From CBDDIP01 sp965229005 (lineage in GTDB: Bacteria > Actinomycetota > Acidimicrobiia > Acidimicrobiales > Ilumatobacteraceae): a DNA stretch of 64,000 nt. The first letter of the stretch is position 1. The number at the start of each line of letters is the position of its first letter. Position numbers and translations under genes: made by a program. Location: positions 248,001 to 312,000 of the forward strand of contig CBDDIP010000002.1 of assembly GCA_965229005.1 (NCBI GenBank), written 5' to 3'. The notes under the pieces are model-generated. The model was not told the origin of the DNA, ran no database searches, and saw only the letters and a list, made by a program, of their open reading frames with translations. Positions 25,901 to 34,310 of this stretch are shown here, piece after piece.

Positions 25901-26660
25901 GCGCAGCCACCTCCGTCACGGTTCCCAGGTAGACCTCTTGCACCTTCCGGTCGGCCTGGATCTCGGCCACCGTTCCCTCGGCGAGCACCGCGCCGGAGTG
26001 CATCACCGTCACGAAGTCGGCGTAGCGGCGCATGAACTCCATGTCGTGCTCGATGACGACGATCGTGCGATCGCCGACGATGCGCTGGAGGAGGTCGCCG
26101 GTCTCCTCGCGCTCACCGGCGCTCATGCCTGCCACCGTCTCGTCGAGGAACATCACCTTGGCGTCCTGCACCAGCAGCATGCCGACCTCGAGCCACTGCT
26201 TCTGCCCGTGGGCGAGGATCCCCGCCGGTCGGTTCGCCAGCGCGGTCAGACCGATGGTCTCCAGCGCTTGCTCGACGCGCTCGGGCACCTTGCCGCGAGC
26301 GAGCAGCAACCGCCCCGCCCGGCGATGCACGCCCGCGGCGATGTCCAGGTTCTGCAGCACGGTCAGCTTCTCGAACACCGACGCGGTCTGGAACGTACGA
26401 CCGACGCCGAGGCGAACGATCCGGTGCGACTTCATCGTCAGCAGGTTGCGCTCACGGAACATCGCCTCACCGGTGCTGTGCACCAGCCCGGTCAGTGCGT
26501 CGACCAACGTCGTCTTCCCGGCGCCGTTCGGGCCGATGAGGAAGTGCAGCCGTCCTTGCAGGAAGGTGAGGTCGACGCCACTGATCGCCTTGAAGCCGTC
26601 GAAGTCGACCGTCAGGTTGCGGATCTCCAGGTAGTCCTCGCCGAGGAACGAAGCGGTCAT
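25893..26660 (-). CDS. urtD: urea ABC transporter ATP-binding protein UrtD
   Basis: 255 residues, LivG-like. Walker A is GPNGAGKTTLVD, with GRTFQTASVFEKLTVLQNL typical of UrtD. The signature region is degenerate (ILAHGQKQWLEVGM), which is the usual UrtD form (HGQKQWLEIGM). Walker B is VMFLDETVAGMS, and the switch His lies in VVIEHDM. It starts at ATG 26660, overlapping the urtC stop by 4 bases. Confidence 0.93.
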   Translation of the reverse strand: MTASFLGEDYLEIRNLTVDFDGFKAISGVDLTFLQGRLHFLIGPNGAGKTTLVDALTGLVHSTGEAMFRERNLLTMKSHRIVRLGVGRTFQTASVFEKLTVLQNLDIAAGVHRRAGRLLLARGKVPERVEQALETIGLTALANRPAGILAHGQKQWLEVGMLLVQDAKVMFLDETVAGMSAGEREETGDLLQRIVGDRTIVVIEHDMEFMRRYADFVTVMHSGAVLAEGTVAEIQADRKVQEVYLGTVTEVAAHG

Positions 26661-27790
26661 GCCAGCGCCTCCGACGTCGCCTGGTCGGAGGTGAGCTCGA
26701 CGTTCGGCGCCGAGCCCAACTCGCGAGTTCGGAGAAACGGTGCGATCTGCGCCCAGACCCACTTGATCGCGTTCCACAGCGACACCACACCGTTGGGGAG
26801 GAGCAGGACGACGATGATGAACAGCGCGCCCTGGAAGTACGTCCACTGCGTCGGGAACTTCTCCGACAGCGTCGACCGGCCGTACCCGACGGCGATCGCA
26901 CCGAGCACCGGCCCGAGCAACGTCGAGCGACCACCGAGGGCGACGCCGGCGATGAGAAGGATCGAGGCAGCCGCGTCCACGTTGGTCGGCGAGATGATCC
27001 CGGCGATCGGCACGAAGAGCGCGCCGCCGACGCTGGCCATGATGGCAGCCACGACGTAGGCGACGAGCTTGATGTTGGCCGGGTCGTAGCCGAGGAAGCG
27101 CACGCGCTCCTCCGCGTCGCGAGTCGCAACGAGCAGTTCGCCGTAGCGGCTGCGGTACAGCTGCCACAGGATGACGAGGAACACGATCACCGCACCGGCG
27201 GCGATCTTGTAGAGGTTCTTCTTCACGTCGGGGTCGTAGAGGTTGTGGCCGAAGAACGTGGTGAACGTGTTCAGACCGTTGAAGCCACCGGTCTGCTTGA
27301 TCGTCGCGATCAGCAACGTGGCGAACGCGACCGCGAGGGCCTGGGTGAGGATGGCGAGGTACGCGCCCTTCACCCGCCGCTTGAGGATCGCGTAGCCGAG
27401 GATGAACGCCACGACCGCTGGCAGGGCGACGATGGCGAAGATGGTGAACGGCCCACTGCGGAACGGCTCCCACCACGACGGCATCGTGCCGTCGCCGTAG
27501 AGCGTCATGAAGTCGGGCACGTTGCCGGGCCCGGCCGCCTCGAGCTTCATGTGCATGGCCATCGCGTAGCCACCGAGGCCGAAGAACACGCCCTGGCCCA
27601 TGACGAGCATGCCGCCACGACCCCAGGCGAGACCGATGCCCATCGAGGCGAGCGCGAGCGCGCAGTAGCGGCCGAGGTTGCCGAGCCGGAACGGCGTCAT
27701 CGTGCCGGGCGCCCACACCAGCAGCACGTAGGCCAGCAGGGCGATGGCGAGCAGCGGGACGACGGTCGAGCGAAGGCGAGCCATGCTCAT
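26657..27790 (-). CDS. urtC: urea ABC transporter permease UrtC
   Basis: 377 residues, LivM-type permease with about 8-10 transmembrane segments. The stretch GMLVMGQGVFFGLGGYAMAMHM near the N-terminus and the permease loop ATRDAEERVRFLGYDPANIKL are UrtC hallmarks. It forms half of the membrane channel with UrtB. The start is at 27790 (MSM) or the second ATG at 27784. The first overlaps the urtB stop in ATGA. Confidence 0.92.
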   Translation of the reverse strand: MSMARLRSTVVPLLAIALLAYVLLVWAPGTMTPFRLGNLGRYCALALASMGIGLAWGRGGMLVMGQGVFFGLGGYAMAMHMKLEAAGPGNVPDFMTLYGDGTMPSWWEPFRSGPFTIFAIVALPAVVAFILGYAILKRRVKGAYLAILTQALAVAFATLLIATIKQTGGFNGLNTFTTFFGHNLYDPDVKKNLYKIAAGAVIVFLVILWQLYRSRYGELLVATRDAEERVRFLGYDPANIKLVAYVVAAIMASVGGALFVPIAGIISPTNVDAAASILLIAGVALGGRSTLLGPVLGAIAVGYGRSTLSEKFPTQWTYFQGALFIIVVLLLPNGVVSLWNAIKWVWAQIAPFLRTRELGSAPNVELTSDQATSEALA

Positions 27791-28671
27791 GCGAGCGACC
27801 TCGTCCGGACGGTGAACAGGCCCTGCGGTCGCATCGTGAGGAAGACGACCACGACGGCGAAGGTGATGACCTGCGCCCACGACCCGCTGGTCCAGTCGGT
27901 GAGGAAGGCGGTGACGACGCCGACGGCCCATGCGGCGATCAACGTGCCCTTGAGCTGTCCGACGCCTCCGATGACGACGACGAGGAAGGCCGGGATGATG
28001 TACGACGCACCGAGCTGCGGGTTGGTGCCGGAGATCAAGGCGATGGCGACACCGCCGACACCGGCCAGGCCGGAGCCAAGGAAGAACGTGATGCGGTCGA
28101 CGGAGCGGGTCGAGACACCGACCGTCTCGGCGAGCTCACGGTTCTGCACCGTCGCCCGGATCCGCCGACCGAAGGAGGTGTACCGCAGCACCGCGCTCAG
28201 CCCGGCGAGCGCACCGACCGCCAGCACGATCGTGAACAGCTGGCGGTGCGGCCACTCGTAGCCGAACACCGAGATGCGGCCGCTCAGCCAACTCGGCAAC
28301 GTGACCGGGTCCCCCTGTGCGCCGAAGATGTCCTGGGCGAGCTGCTGGAGCACCAGTGAGACGCCGACCGTGACGAGCAGCGTGTCGAGCGGGCGCCGGT
28401 ACATCCACTGGATGATCGAGACCTCGAGGAGCAGGCCCAGGAGGCCGGCAACCACGAAGGCCACGGGCAGGGCGACCACGATCGAGATGCCGGCGCTGCT
28501 GACCACCTGCTGGGTGACGTACGCCGAGTAGGCGCCGACCATCAGGAACTCACCGTTGGCCATGTTGATCACGCCCATCTGACCGAACGTGAGCGTCAGC
28601 CCGAGCGCGGCCAGCAGCAGGATCGCACCGGTCGCCGTGCCCGTCAGGAGCGGTGTGGTGAAGACGTCCAT
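27787..28671 (-). CDS. urtB: urea ABC transporter permease UrtB
   Basis: 294 residues, LivH-type permease with about 7-8 transmembrane helices. The N-terminal GLTLTFGQMGVINMANGEFLMVGAY and the loop RATVQNRELAETVGVSTRSVDRITF are characteristic of UrtB. It lies 81 bases downstream of urtA. That gap holds a strong hairpin (28696-28725), which probably lowers permease expression relative to the binding protein. Confidence 0.93.
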   Translation of the reverse strand: MDVFTTPLLTGTATGAILLLAALGLTLTFGQMGVINMANGEFLMVGAYSAYVTQQVVSSAGISIVVALPVAFVVAGLLGLLLEVSIIQWMYRRPLDTLLVTVGVSLVLQQLAQDIFGAQGDPVTLPSWLSGRISVFGYEWPHRQLFTIVLAVGALAGLSAVLRYTSFGRRIRATVQNRELAETVGVSTRSVDRITFFLGSGLAGVGGVAIALISGTNPQLGASYIIPAFLVVVIGGVGQLKGTLIAAWAVGVVTAFLTDWTSGSWAQVITFAVVVVFLTMRPQGLFTVRTRSLA

Positions 28672-28695
28672 CGTTCTGCTTTCAGATCGCCGTGC

Positions 28696-28725
28696 GGGGG
28701 TGCCGCGCTGGAGCGCGGCACCCCC
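28696..28725 (-). terminator. intercistronic hairpin between urtA and urtB
   Basis: GGGGGTGCCGCGCT and AGCGCGGCACCCCC are perfect 14-base complements separated by two bases, so the hairpin is very stable, with a small effective loop. It lies 27 bases after the urtA stop and 24 bases before the urtB start. No T-run follows, so partial termination or 3'-end protection of the urtA message is more likely than full termination. Confidence 0.75.
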
Positions 28726-28752
28726 GACACGAGACGGTTGGGAGCTCGAGCG

Positions 28753-30072
28753 TCAGCCTGCGCTCGGGTCGAACCACGGGTAACCGGTGAGGAACGGATC
28801 GGGCTCGATCGGACCGTCCGACGTGAAGACGATGTCGAACTGGTTGTCCGCGTTGATCTGACCGATCAAGGCGGTCTTGGCGATGTGGTGGTTCTCACCG
28901 TTCACCGTGACCGTCCCTTCGGGCGAATCGAACGTGACGCCGCCGGAAGCGGCGTTCACCGCATCGACGCAGAACGACTGCGCCTTCTCGACCATCGCCT
29001 TGTACAGGTACATCGACGTGTACGCCGCTTCCATCGGGTCCGACGTCGGACGGTCAGCGCCGTACTTCGTCTGGAAGGCCGAGATGAACGTGGCGTTGGT
29101 CGGGCTGTCGACGCTCTCGAAGTAGTTCCAAGCGGCGAACTGACCGGTCAGGTCGACGCCCATCGACGGAGCCTCTTCCTCGGCGATCGACACGGAGATG
29201 ATCGGCGAGTTCGTCGGTCCGAGGCCAGCCTCGTCGTAGGCCTTGATGAAGCCGACGTTCGACGAACCGTTGATCGTGTTGAACACGAAGTCCGGCTTGG
29301 CCGCGGCGATCTTGGCGACCTGCGTGGTCCAGTCGTCGCTGTCGAGCGGCACGTACTCCTCACCGACGATCTCGATGCCGAGCTCCTTGGCGTACTGCTT
29401 GATGATCTTGTTCGCAGTGCGCGGGAACACGTAATCGGATCCGGCCAGGAACAGCGTCTTCACGCCCTTGGACTTGAGGAAGTCCATGGCCGGGATGATC
29501 TGCTGGTTGGTCGTCGCGCCCGTGTAGTAGATGTTCTTCGAGGCTTCGAGGCCCTCGTACTGCACTGGGTAGAACAGCAGGCCGTTGTTGCCTTCGACCA
29601 CCGGCAGCATCGCCTTGCGGGACGCCGAGGTCCAGCCACCGAACACGGCGCTGACCTTGTCCTCGGTGAGCAGCTTGTTGATCTTCTCGGCGAAGATCGT
29701 CGGCTCGCTCTGGCCGTCCTCTTCGATCACGTCGATCTGCTTGTCCAGGATCCCTCCCCCGGCGTTGATCTCGTCGACGGCCATCAACAGTGAGTCACGC
29801 ACCGTCTGTTCGCTGATGGCCATCACACCCGATGTCGAGTTGAGGAGGCCGAGCTCGACCGTGTCACCCTCGACGCAGATGTCGCCCGAGGGCGTCGTGC
29901 CGCCGGCGGGCGTGGTGCCCTCGGGGGTCGTGCCACCTGCTGGCGTTGTCGCTGCCGGCGTGGTGCCGTCACTCGTCTTCTCGTCCGAACCACACCCTGC
30001 CGCGATCAACGCGAACGCAGCCACGGCTGCCGAGATGATCAACGGCGGGCGCCGTCTTGTTGTCCTGAGCAT
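28753..30072 (-). CDS. urtA: urea ABC transporter substrate-binding lipoprotein UrtA
   Basis: 439 residues. A lipoprotein signal ends at AAGCGSDE (Cys about 27), followed by a Thr/Pro/Gly-rich linker and a type I periplasmic-binding fold. The start of the mature domain (VELGLLNSTSGVMAISEQTVRDS) and AVFGGWTSASRKAMLPVVE are diagnostic of UrtA. It captures urea (or short amides) outside the membrane for UrtBC. It is the first gene of the operon, and a GlnR-like box and a hairpin precede it. No urease genes lie in the window. Confidence 0.94.
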   Translation of the reverse strand: MLRTTRRRPPLIISAAVAAFALIAAGCGSDEKTSDGTTPAATTPAGGTTPEGTTPAGGTTPSGDICVEGDTVELGLLNSTSGVMAISEQTVRDSLLMAVDEINAGGGILDKQIDVIEEDGQSEPTIFAEKINKLLTEDKVSAVFGGWTSASRKAMLPVVEGNNGLLFYPVQYEGLEASKNIYYTGATTNQQIIPAMDFLKSKGVKTLFLAGSDYVFPRTANKIIKQYAKELGIEIVGEEYVPLDSDDWTTQVAKIAAAKPDFVFNTINGSSNVGFIKAYDEAGLGPTNSPIISVSIAEEEAPSMGVDLTGQFAAWNYFESVDSPTNATFISAFQTKYGADRPTSDPMEAAYTSMYLYKAMVEKAQSFCVDAVNAASGGVTFDSPEGTVTVNGENHHIAKTALIGQINADNQFDIVFTSDGPIEPDPFLTGYPWFDPSAG

Positions 30073-30089
30073 GTACGTCTCCCCGTTCA

Positions 30090-30110
30090 GTCACGCGGGG
30101 GTTGCGTGAC
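30090..30110 (-). promoter_or_regulatory. leader hairpin before urtA
   Basis: GTCACGC and GCGTGAC are perfect 7-base arms around a 7-base loop. The element ends about 17 bases before the urtA start, just upstream of a GGGGAG ribosome site. It could be an RNA stem in the leader or a DNA operator. I cannot tell which from sequence alone. Confidence 0.5.
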
Positions 30111-30155
30111 GAGCGGCAAGTTAAAGACGACGCATGACGGGACGTTGTGCCCTGT

Positions 30156-30171
30156 GTTTCCGCAGGGTGAC
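30156..30171 (-). promoter_or_regulatory. GlnR-like binding box upstream of urtA
   Basis: Read on the minus strand, the site is GTCAC-6-GAAAC. It matches the actinobacterial GlnR half-site consensus gTnAC-n6-GaAAC exactly and lies 84 bases upstream of the urtA ATG. A weaker CACAAC continues after another 6 bases. GlnR activates nitrogen-scavenging genes, including urea uptake, in related bacteria, so this placement makes biological sense. Confidence 0.6.
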
Positions 30172-30240
30172 GGTCTCATGCGTTCGCGACTCAGGTCGCG
30201 ATGCGGTGCTCGGGTCGCTCGATGAAGGTCGGCGGACTCG

Positions 30241-30778
30241 CTACGTGATGGTGGTCGTCGTCTCGTCGACGGTCGTGGTGGTCTCCAGGAAGCGCACGGG
30301 AGCGCAGACGCCGTTGAGCCAGCCGTAGCCCTCAACGCGCTCGGAGCTGCCGCCGACGTCCACCTGGTGGGGGCCAGCTGAGCTCGGTGGTGGTCGTCGC
30401 CTCGGTGGTGGTCGTCGCCTCGGCGATCGTGGTCGTCGTGGCCGGGCCCGGACCCGACGACAGGACCGTGGTGGTGGTCTCGACAACGACGGTGGTCGTC
30501 GGTTCGACGGTGGGTGTCGACCCGGGCGGGAGCTGGTCGGCACAGTCAGTGGCCGCCGAGGCAAGCGCACTGGCCAGCGCCACTGCCGCGGCGACCACCA
30601 GCACGATCACGCCGAACACGGCCGTGCGCCGTCGGGTGCGCACGACGAGCAGCACACCGATCGCGACCACGATCACTGCGACGACGACGATCGGGTGGTT
30701 CGACGAACCCGTGACGGGAAGTTGCGGACAGGTCATCGCTTCCTCGGGCGTATCGCTGCCGCCACGGCGTCCGCGCAT
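30241..30778 (-). pseudogene. LPVTG-containing membrane protein, frameshifted in a G5/C5 run
   Basis: ATG 30778 has a strong GGGAGGT ribosome site. The first 26 residues lead to CPQLPVTG, directly followed by a transmembrane helix and an RTRRR stop-transfer, then a second helix and a Thr-rich region. The frame ends early at 30332. Removing one C from the C5 run (G5 on the plus strand, 30369-30373) restores a sensible end: PHQVDVGGSSERVEGYGWL, then ETTTTVDETTTTIT and a stop at 30241. I read this as one gene of about 178 codons with an indel, or a homopolymer sequencing error. The LPxTG-like motif lies N-terminal to the helices, opposite to normal sortase substrates. Confidence 0.6.
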
Positions 30779-30883
30779 CAACACCTCCCAGACGCACGCA
30801 CACGTCCCCCATGACGCCGACCCGCCGGATGTGAGCGACGCGGTCCATTCGAGGTCGCAACGAGCCACCCGGAGGAGTTGCCG

Positions 30884-30946
30884 CTCAGAGACGCGACAAG
30901 ACCCCCGCTGAGCTGGGGTCTTCCGGTGGGCGAGGGGGACTTGAAC
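30884..30946. repeat. distal attachment repeat: tRNA-Leu 3' fragment plus terminator
   Basis: About 60 bases nearly identical to 38859-38920. It holds an ACGCGA lead, an imperfect terminator hairpin (30898-30922, AAGACCCC ... GGGGTCTT) and the last 20 or so bases of tRNA-Leu (TGGGCGAGGGGGACTTGAAC, one G fewer than the intact copy). It is in the same orientation as the intact gene, as expected for the far attachment site of an integrated element. From here to 31123 no gene is seen. Confidence 0.8.
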
Positions 30947-31123
30947 TCTCGTTGAAGGGGAGTTGGCGGGTGTTGCTGCGTCCGTCTCGTGCCGTCTGAT
31001 CTGCGGTTTCGCGATTCACAATGCTGAAGCGTGCTGGACGAAAGTGGCCGATTAACACCCGTTCGGCAGAAGATCCGGTAGAAGATCGGCGGGCTCGGGT
31101 TGAGTCAGCCGCGTCTTGCGGCA

Positions 31124-32776
31124 CTAATCCGCTGCAGGATTCTCGGCCTCCGGGCTGTCACGCACGACGGTGATCACGGGAGCGTTCGCGAGTTGCGCAA
31201 GTCGCAGCTCTGTGGCGTTGATCCGCCACCTAAGGAATTCGGATGGATCACGCACAAGAGCTCCCAGCATCTCTCGACTAGGCAGAAGCTGCGATTCCAG
31301 GACCTCGCTGGCAGCGTCCCCGTCAAGGATCTGCTGGAGGACCGACTGGCTCTTCGCCTTCCGAGCAGTTTCACGTGACACCCGGACCTGACCGAACACG
31401 CGAAGATGGAAGCTCTGACCCTGAGCTCGTGGCAGAACGGAGACGACCACGCTGTCCGCTCGTTCGCGGTCGAGCGTCATTCCGGTGACCGGGTCGCACG
31501 CCTTAAGCCGACCGAGCAAGGCGTGGAATGCTCGCCAGAGCGCCGGCGTCCGCTGACGTGTTGCGCCCAACAGGTGGTCCTCCGCCAGAGCGATCGCTTC
31601 ACCCTCGAAGTCCTGATCCCGTCGCCGCCGAAGCTCGCGAAGATCGGCCACGACCTGCGTACTCGAGCCGACGTCATAAGTCGAACCAAAGGACGACCGC
31701 CAAAACCACGGTTCGATGACCTGCCGCATGTCCGAACTGCCTGCTCCCCACTTCAATCCGCCGATTGTGAGGAGTTGCGCCCGATACGGGAGGTACTCGG
31801 GATCTACGACTCCGAGCTCACGGACCTGGTGGAGGGCAGCCTCAAGCGCATCGACCGCGTCCTGCCACCCGTCCTGCACTCGGGCGGGCGGGATCTTGAG
31901 CAAAGCTGGTTGCCTAACATCTTCGCGGTCATGGAGCGAAATCAGCTGCAGTGCAGGGAGGCCATCGTCCTTCTGGAATTCCTCAATTGCCGCAGAGTCG
32001 CGTACCGCCTCGGCCCACTTGTCTCGCAGATTCCAGTCCTTTGAATATGAGCGGGCAACAAGAAGGTCGAACGTGTTAAGCCGCCTGCCGGAACGGTTGA
32101 TCCGTTCAAAGATGCGTGCTACAGCCTCGCTGGGAAAGTCGTTTTCCAGAATCACTGCGGGGAAGTCATAGTGGTTCACAGTCCCTAGCAGCTGCCGATA
32201 TAGACGGCTAAGACTAGTTGCCACTCCATCACCGACCCCCTCTCCGACCGAAGCCGCCACGCGATCGCGCCACTCAAAGAAGTCAGCGGCCGAGTTCAGA
32301 TTGAACAAGGGAACGACCCGACGGCGTGCCTGCTCAAGGTATCCCCAGTCGCGCTCCCAGATATCCCGAGGAATCACCTTGATTCGTTCCTCGAGTTCTT
32401 CGGCCGACGGACGTGGCTCGTGCAACATCGAGTCGCCGTACTCGAGCGCGAACACGCGAGGCCCGTGACCCCGGAGCGCAAGAAAGCAGGCCGTGAGCCG
32501 CTGCTGGCCGTCGAGCACGACGTACTCGGCCGGTGGGACGGCATGTGGAGCGAACTCGAACTCGCGAGTGTTGAAGAACTCAGGCTCCCCCCGCATGAGC
32601 AACAGACTGCCGGCAGGCCAGCCACGAAGCAGCGTGGCGAGAAGACTCACAACTTCGCTGCTGTTCCAATCAAAATCGCGCTGGAAGTCAGGTAAAACCA
32701 CCTCGCCCGCTGCGATTCCCTCGAGCAGTGCGGCCAGCGACACGGGGCGTGTAGTGATGTCGTTCTTGCTAGTCAT
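31124..32776 (-). CDS. DUF262 (GmrS/ParB-like) domain protein, putative defence component
   Basis: 550 residues. The N-terminal DUF262 domain carries LPDFQRDFDW (about 28-37) and the nucleotide-binding DGQQR (about 89-93), as in GmrSD-type modification-dependent restriction enzymes and other phage-defence proteins. The C-terminal half contains a helical region and ESQLLPSREML ... LRWRINATEL near the end. That is roughly where a DUF1524 HNH nuclease would sit, but no HNH histidine pair is evident. ATG 32776 overlaps the upstream gene stop in ATGA. The gene lies inside the tRNA-Leu island and has visibly lower GC than its surroundings. The biological role is inferred. Confidence 0.8.
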   Translation of the reverse strand: MTSKNDITTRPVSLAALLEGIAAGEVVLPDFQRDFDWNSSEVVSLLATLLRGWPAGSLLLMRGEPEFFNTREFEFAPHAVPPAEYVVLDGQQRLTACFLALRGHGPRVFALEYGDSMLHEPRPSAEELEERIKVIPRDIWERDWGYLEQARRRVVPLFNLNSAADFFEWRDRVAASVGEGVGDGVATSLSRLYRQLLGTVNHYDFPAVILENDFPSEAVARIFERINRSGRRLNTFDLLVARSYSKDWNLRDKWAEAVRDSAAIEEFQKDDGLPALQLISLHDREDVRQPALLKIPPARVQDGWQDAVDALEAALHQVRELGVVDPEYLPYRAQLLTIGGLKWGAGSSDMRQVIEPWFWRSSFGSTYDVGSSTQVVADLRELRRRRDQDFEGEAIALAEDHLLGATRQRTPALWRAFHALLGRLKACDPVTGMTLDRERADSVVVSVLPRAQGQSFHLRVFGQVRVSRETARKAKSQSVLQQILDGDAASEVLESQLLPSREMLGALVRDPSEFLRWRINATELRLAQLANAPVITVVRDSPEAENPAAD

Positions 32777-33657
32777 TTCTTGACTCCACTGAAGACCTCG
32801 TTCTCGGACTTGAGCGGGTCGACACTGACGGCGAGCCACTCTGATGGAAAATCGTTCATTTGATCCTTGAATACCAGTGTGGCGAGGCCGTCGCCACCAC
32901 CATGATTGATTGGCTTCGAGAGGAACACCGCACATAGACAATTCGAAATGAACGCATCGTACGATGGCACCTGAGTTGCATAGACGATGCGTAGAGTGCT
33001 TCCGCGGGTCAAGGTTGGAAGACTCGTCATCCACTGGCTCTGCGCAGAGGTCACAAAGGATCTAATGGCTTCGGCGAGATCGGCTGGATCGACTCCCAAC
33101 GAGGCCCCGCATCCCGCAATCATGTCTGCATCTGAAGGGTCGGGCAGGGCGACAGTCATCTCGATCTTTCGCTTCTGCGCCGTCCTCAGGAGAGCAGGGA
33201 GGTACTCATTCAACCAGCCTCCTGGTGATCTGGCGAGTACCGTAATGGAGTCCATTGTCTCCATTTCGGCATGGAACTGAACAGTCGTCGAAGGCCCAAG
33301 GGTTGAGAGGCCCGACTTGACGACGGCAGCGTCCAGCCGCAGAAATCTCAGAAGATCGCTACCGAACTTCTTGCGCAGAAAGAACTCGACTAGGAGCGCC
33401 ACGACCCCAACTGCAAGAATCGTCGTGAGGATGCTGACGAGAACAGTCGACAGTAACGGCGACAGCTGGGCACCTTCGGTAACGCACCGCAGCTCGCTCG
33501 ATGTCCCCCCGTTGCTAGGAGTGCACTCCAACGCCCCCTCACCCGAGAGCCTGTGGACCACGTAGAGTAGGACACCGGCTGCAACCACAGTGATCGCTCC
33601 GACAACGTAGGTTCGCTTTCGGAAGCCGTCGAAGGGAACAAGATCCGAGTCGCTCAT
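32773..33657 (-). CDS. two-helix membrane protein, partner of the DUF262 protein
   Basis: 294 residues. Two transmembrane helices (about 17-37 and 68-90) enclose a small exported loop with two Cys. A cytoplasmic basic segment and a domain of about 190 residues follow, with alternating strands and helices (SITVLARSPGGWL, KIEMTVALPDPSDAD, LRIVYATQVPSYDAFIS). That order resembles phospholipase-D-like or nucleotide-binding folds, but no HKD motif is present, so I leave it unassigned. The 4-base overlap with the DUF262 gene implies a two-gene module. A membrane protein paired with a nucleotide-hydrolysing DUF262 sensor is reminiscent of abortive defence systems (inference). Confidence 0.7.
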   Translation of the reverse strand: MSDSDLVPFDGFRKRTYVVGAITVVAAGVLLYVVHRLSGEGALECTPSNGGTSSELRCVTEGAQLSPLLSTVLVSILTTILAVGVVALLVEFFLRKKFGSDLLRFLRLDAAVVKSGLSTLGPSTTVQFHAEMETMDSITVLARSPGGWLNEYLPALLRTAQKRKIEMTVALPDPSDADMIAGCGASLGVDPADLAEAIRSFVTSAQSQWMTSLPTLTRGSTLRIVYATQVPSYDAFISNCLCAVFLSKPINHGGGDGLATLVFKDQMNDFPSEWLAVSVDPLKSENEVFSGVKK

Positions 33658-33932
33658 GATCGGACACTAGGTCACTCGTCAGGCCGTTTGCCCTGATGCG
33701 TGGACCACGAACTGCGGCTTCGGACGTTGGCCCTGGCGCTGCACATGAGTCGGCTCGGAAGACTCGCCGGACCCCTTTTGGACCGTTGAGTGATCGAAGA
33801 GAGCACGAGCTGCGCGTAGCCGCTGACGACCGCTGTCACACCCTGCTGCGAAGATGCGACCATCGGCCCTCATCGGTCGAAGGTCGGAGGTCCCTCACAG
33901 CCTCCCGAGGCTCAACGAAGTAGCTTGAACCC

Positions 33933-34310
33933 GTGGGAGTCGACGTCATGCCCGTTGCCCGACAACTGTCAATCATGCCCACCTCTGTCCTGAGCGACTG
34001 GGCTTCTGAACCCGGTGCGGACTTCGGTGAGGTCTTCACCAAACGATGGGTCGTCGACTTCATCCTCGACCTGATCGGCTACACACCAGACAAGGATCTG
34101 TTCACCCGCACGATCGTCGAGCCATCCTGTGGAACAGGAGCGTTTCTTGTTCCGATTGTCGAACGACTCTTGGCGTCCTGTGAGATCCACGGCCGCGACA
34201 TCACACTGGCCCACTCAGCGGTCCGAGCCTTCGACTTGCTCGATGCGAATGCTGCGCTATCGATCAAGTCAGCGACGGCGTACCTGGCCGAGGGTGGAGT
34301 AGAACAGGAC
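33933..34310 (+). pseudogene. truncated N6-adenine methyltransferase (N-terminal fragment)
   Basis: From GTG 33933 (or ATG 33948) the translation aligns closely with residues about 32-125 of the methyltransferase at 19982-21667. Shared elements include FGEVFTKRWVVDFILDLIGYT, IVEPSCGTGAFLVPIVERL and AVRAFDLLDANAAL. Similarity stops near 34300, where sequence antisense to a coupling-protein fragment begins. NPPY and the recognition domain are missing, so the product cannot methylate. The open frame runs on to 34433 as unrelated sequence. No cognate endonuclease lies next to it. Confidence 0.8.

Noticed and set aside
30073..30240. Guanidine (ykkC) riboswitch upstream of urtA
   Set aside because: I compared the leader by eye with the conserved ykkC core and found no match. 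The GlnR-like box explains the region better.
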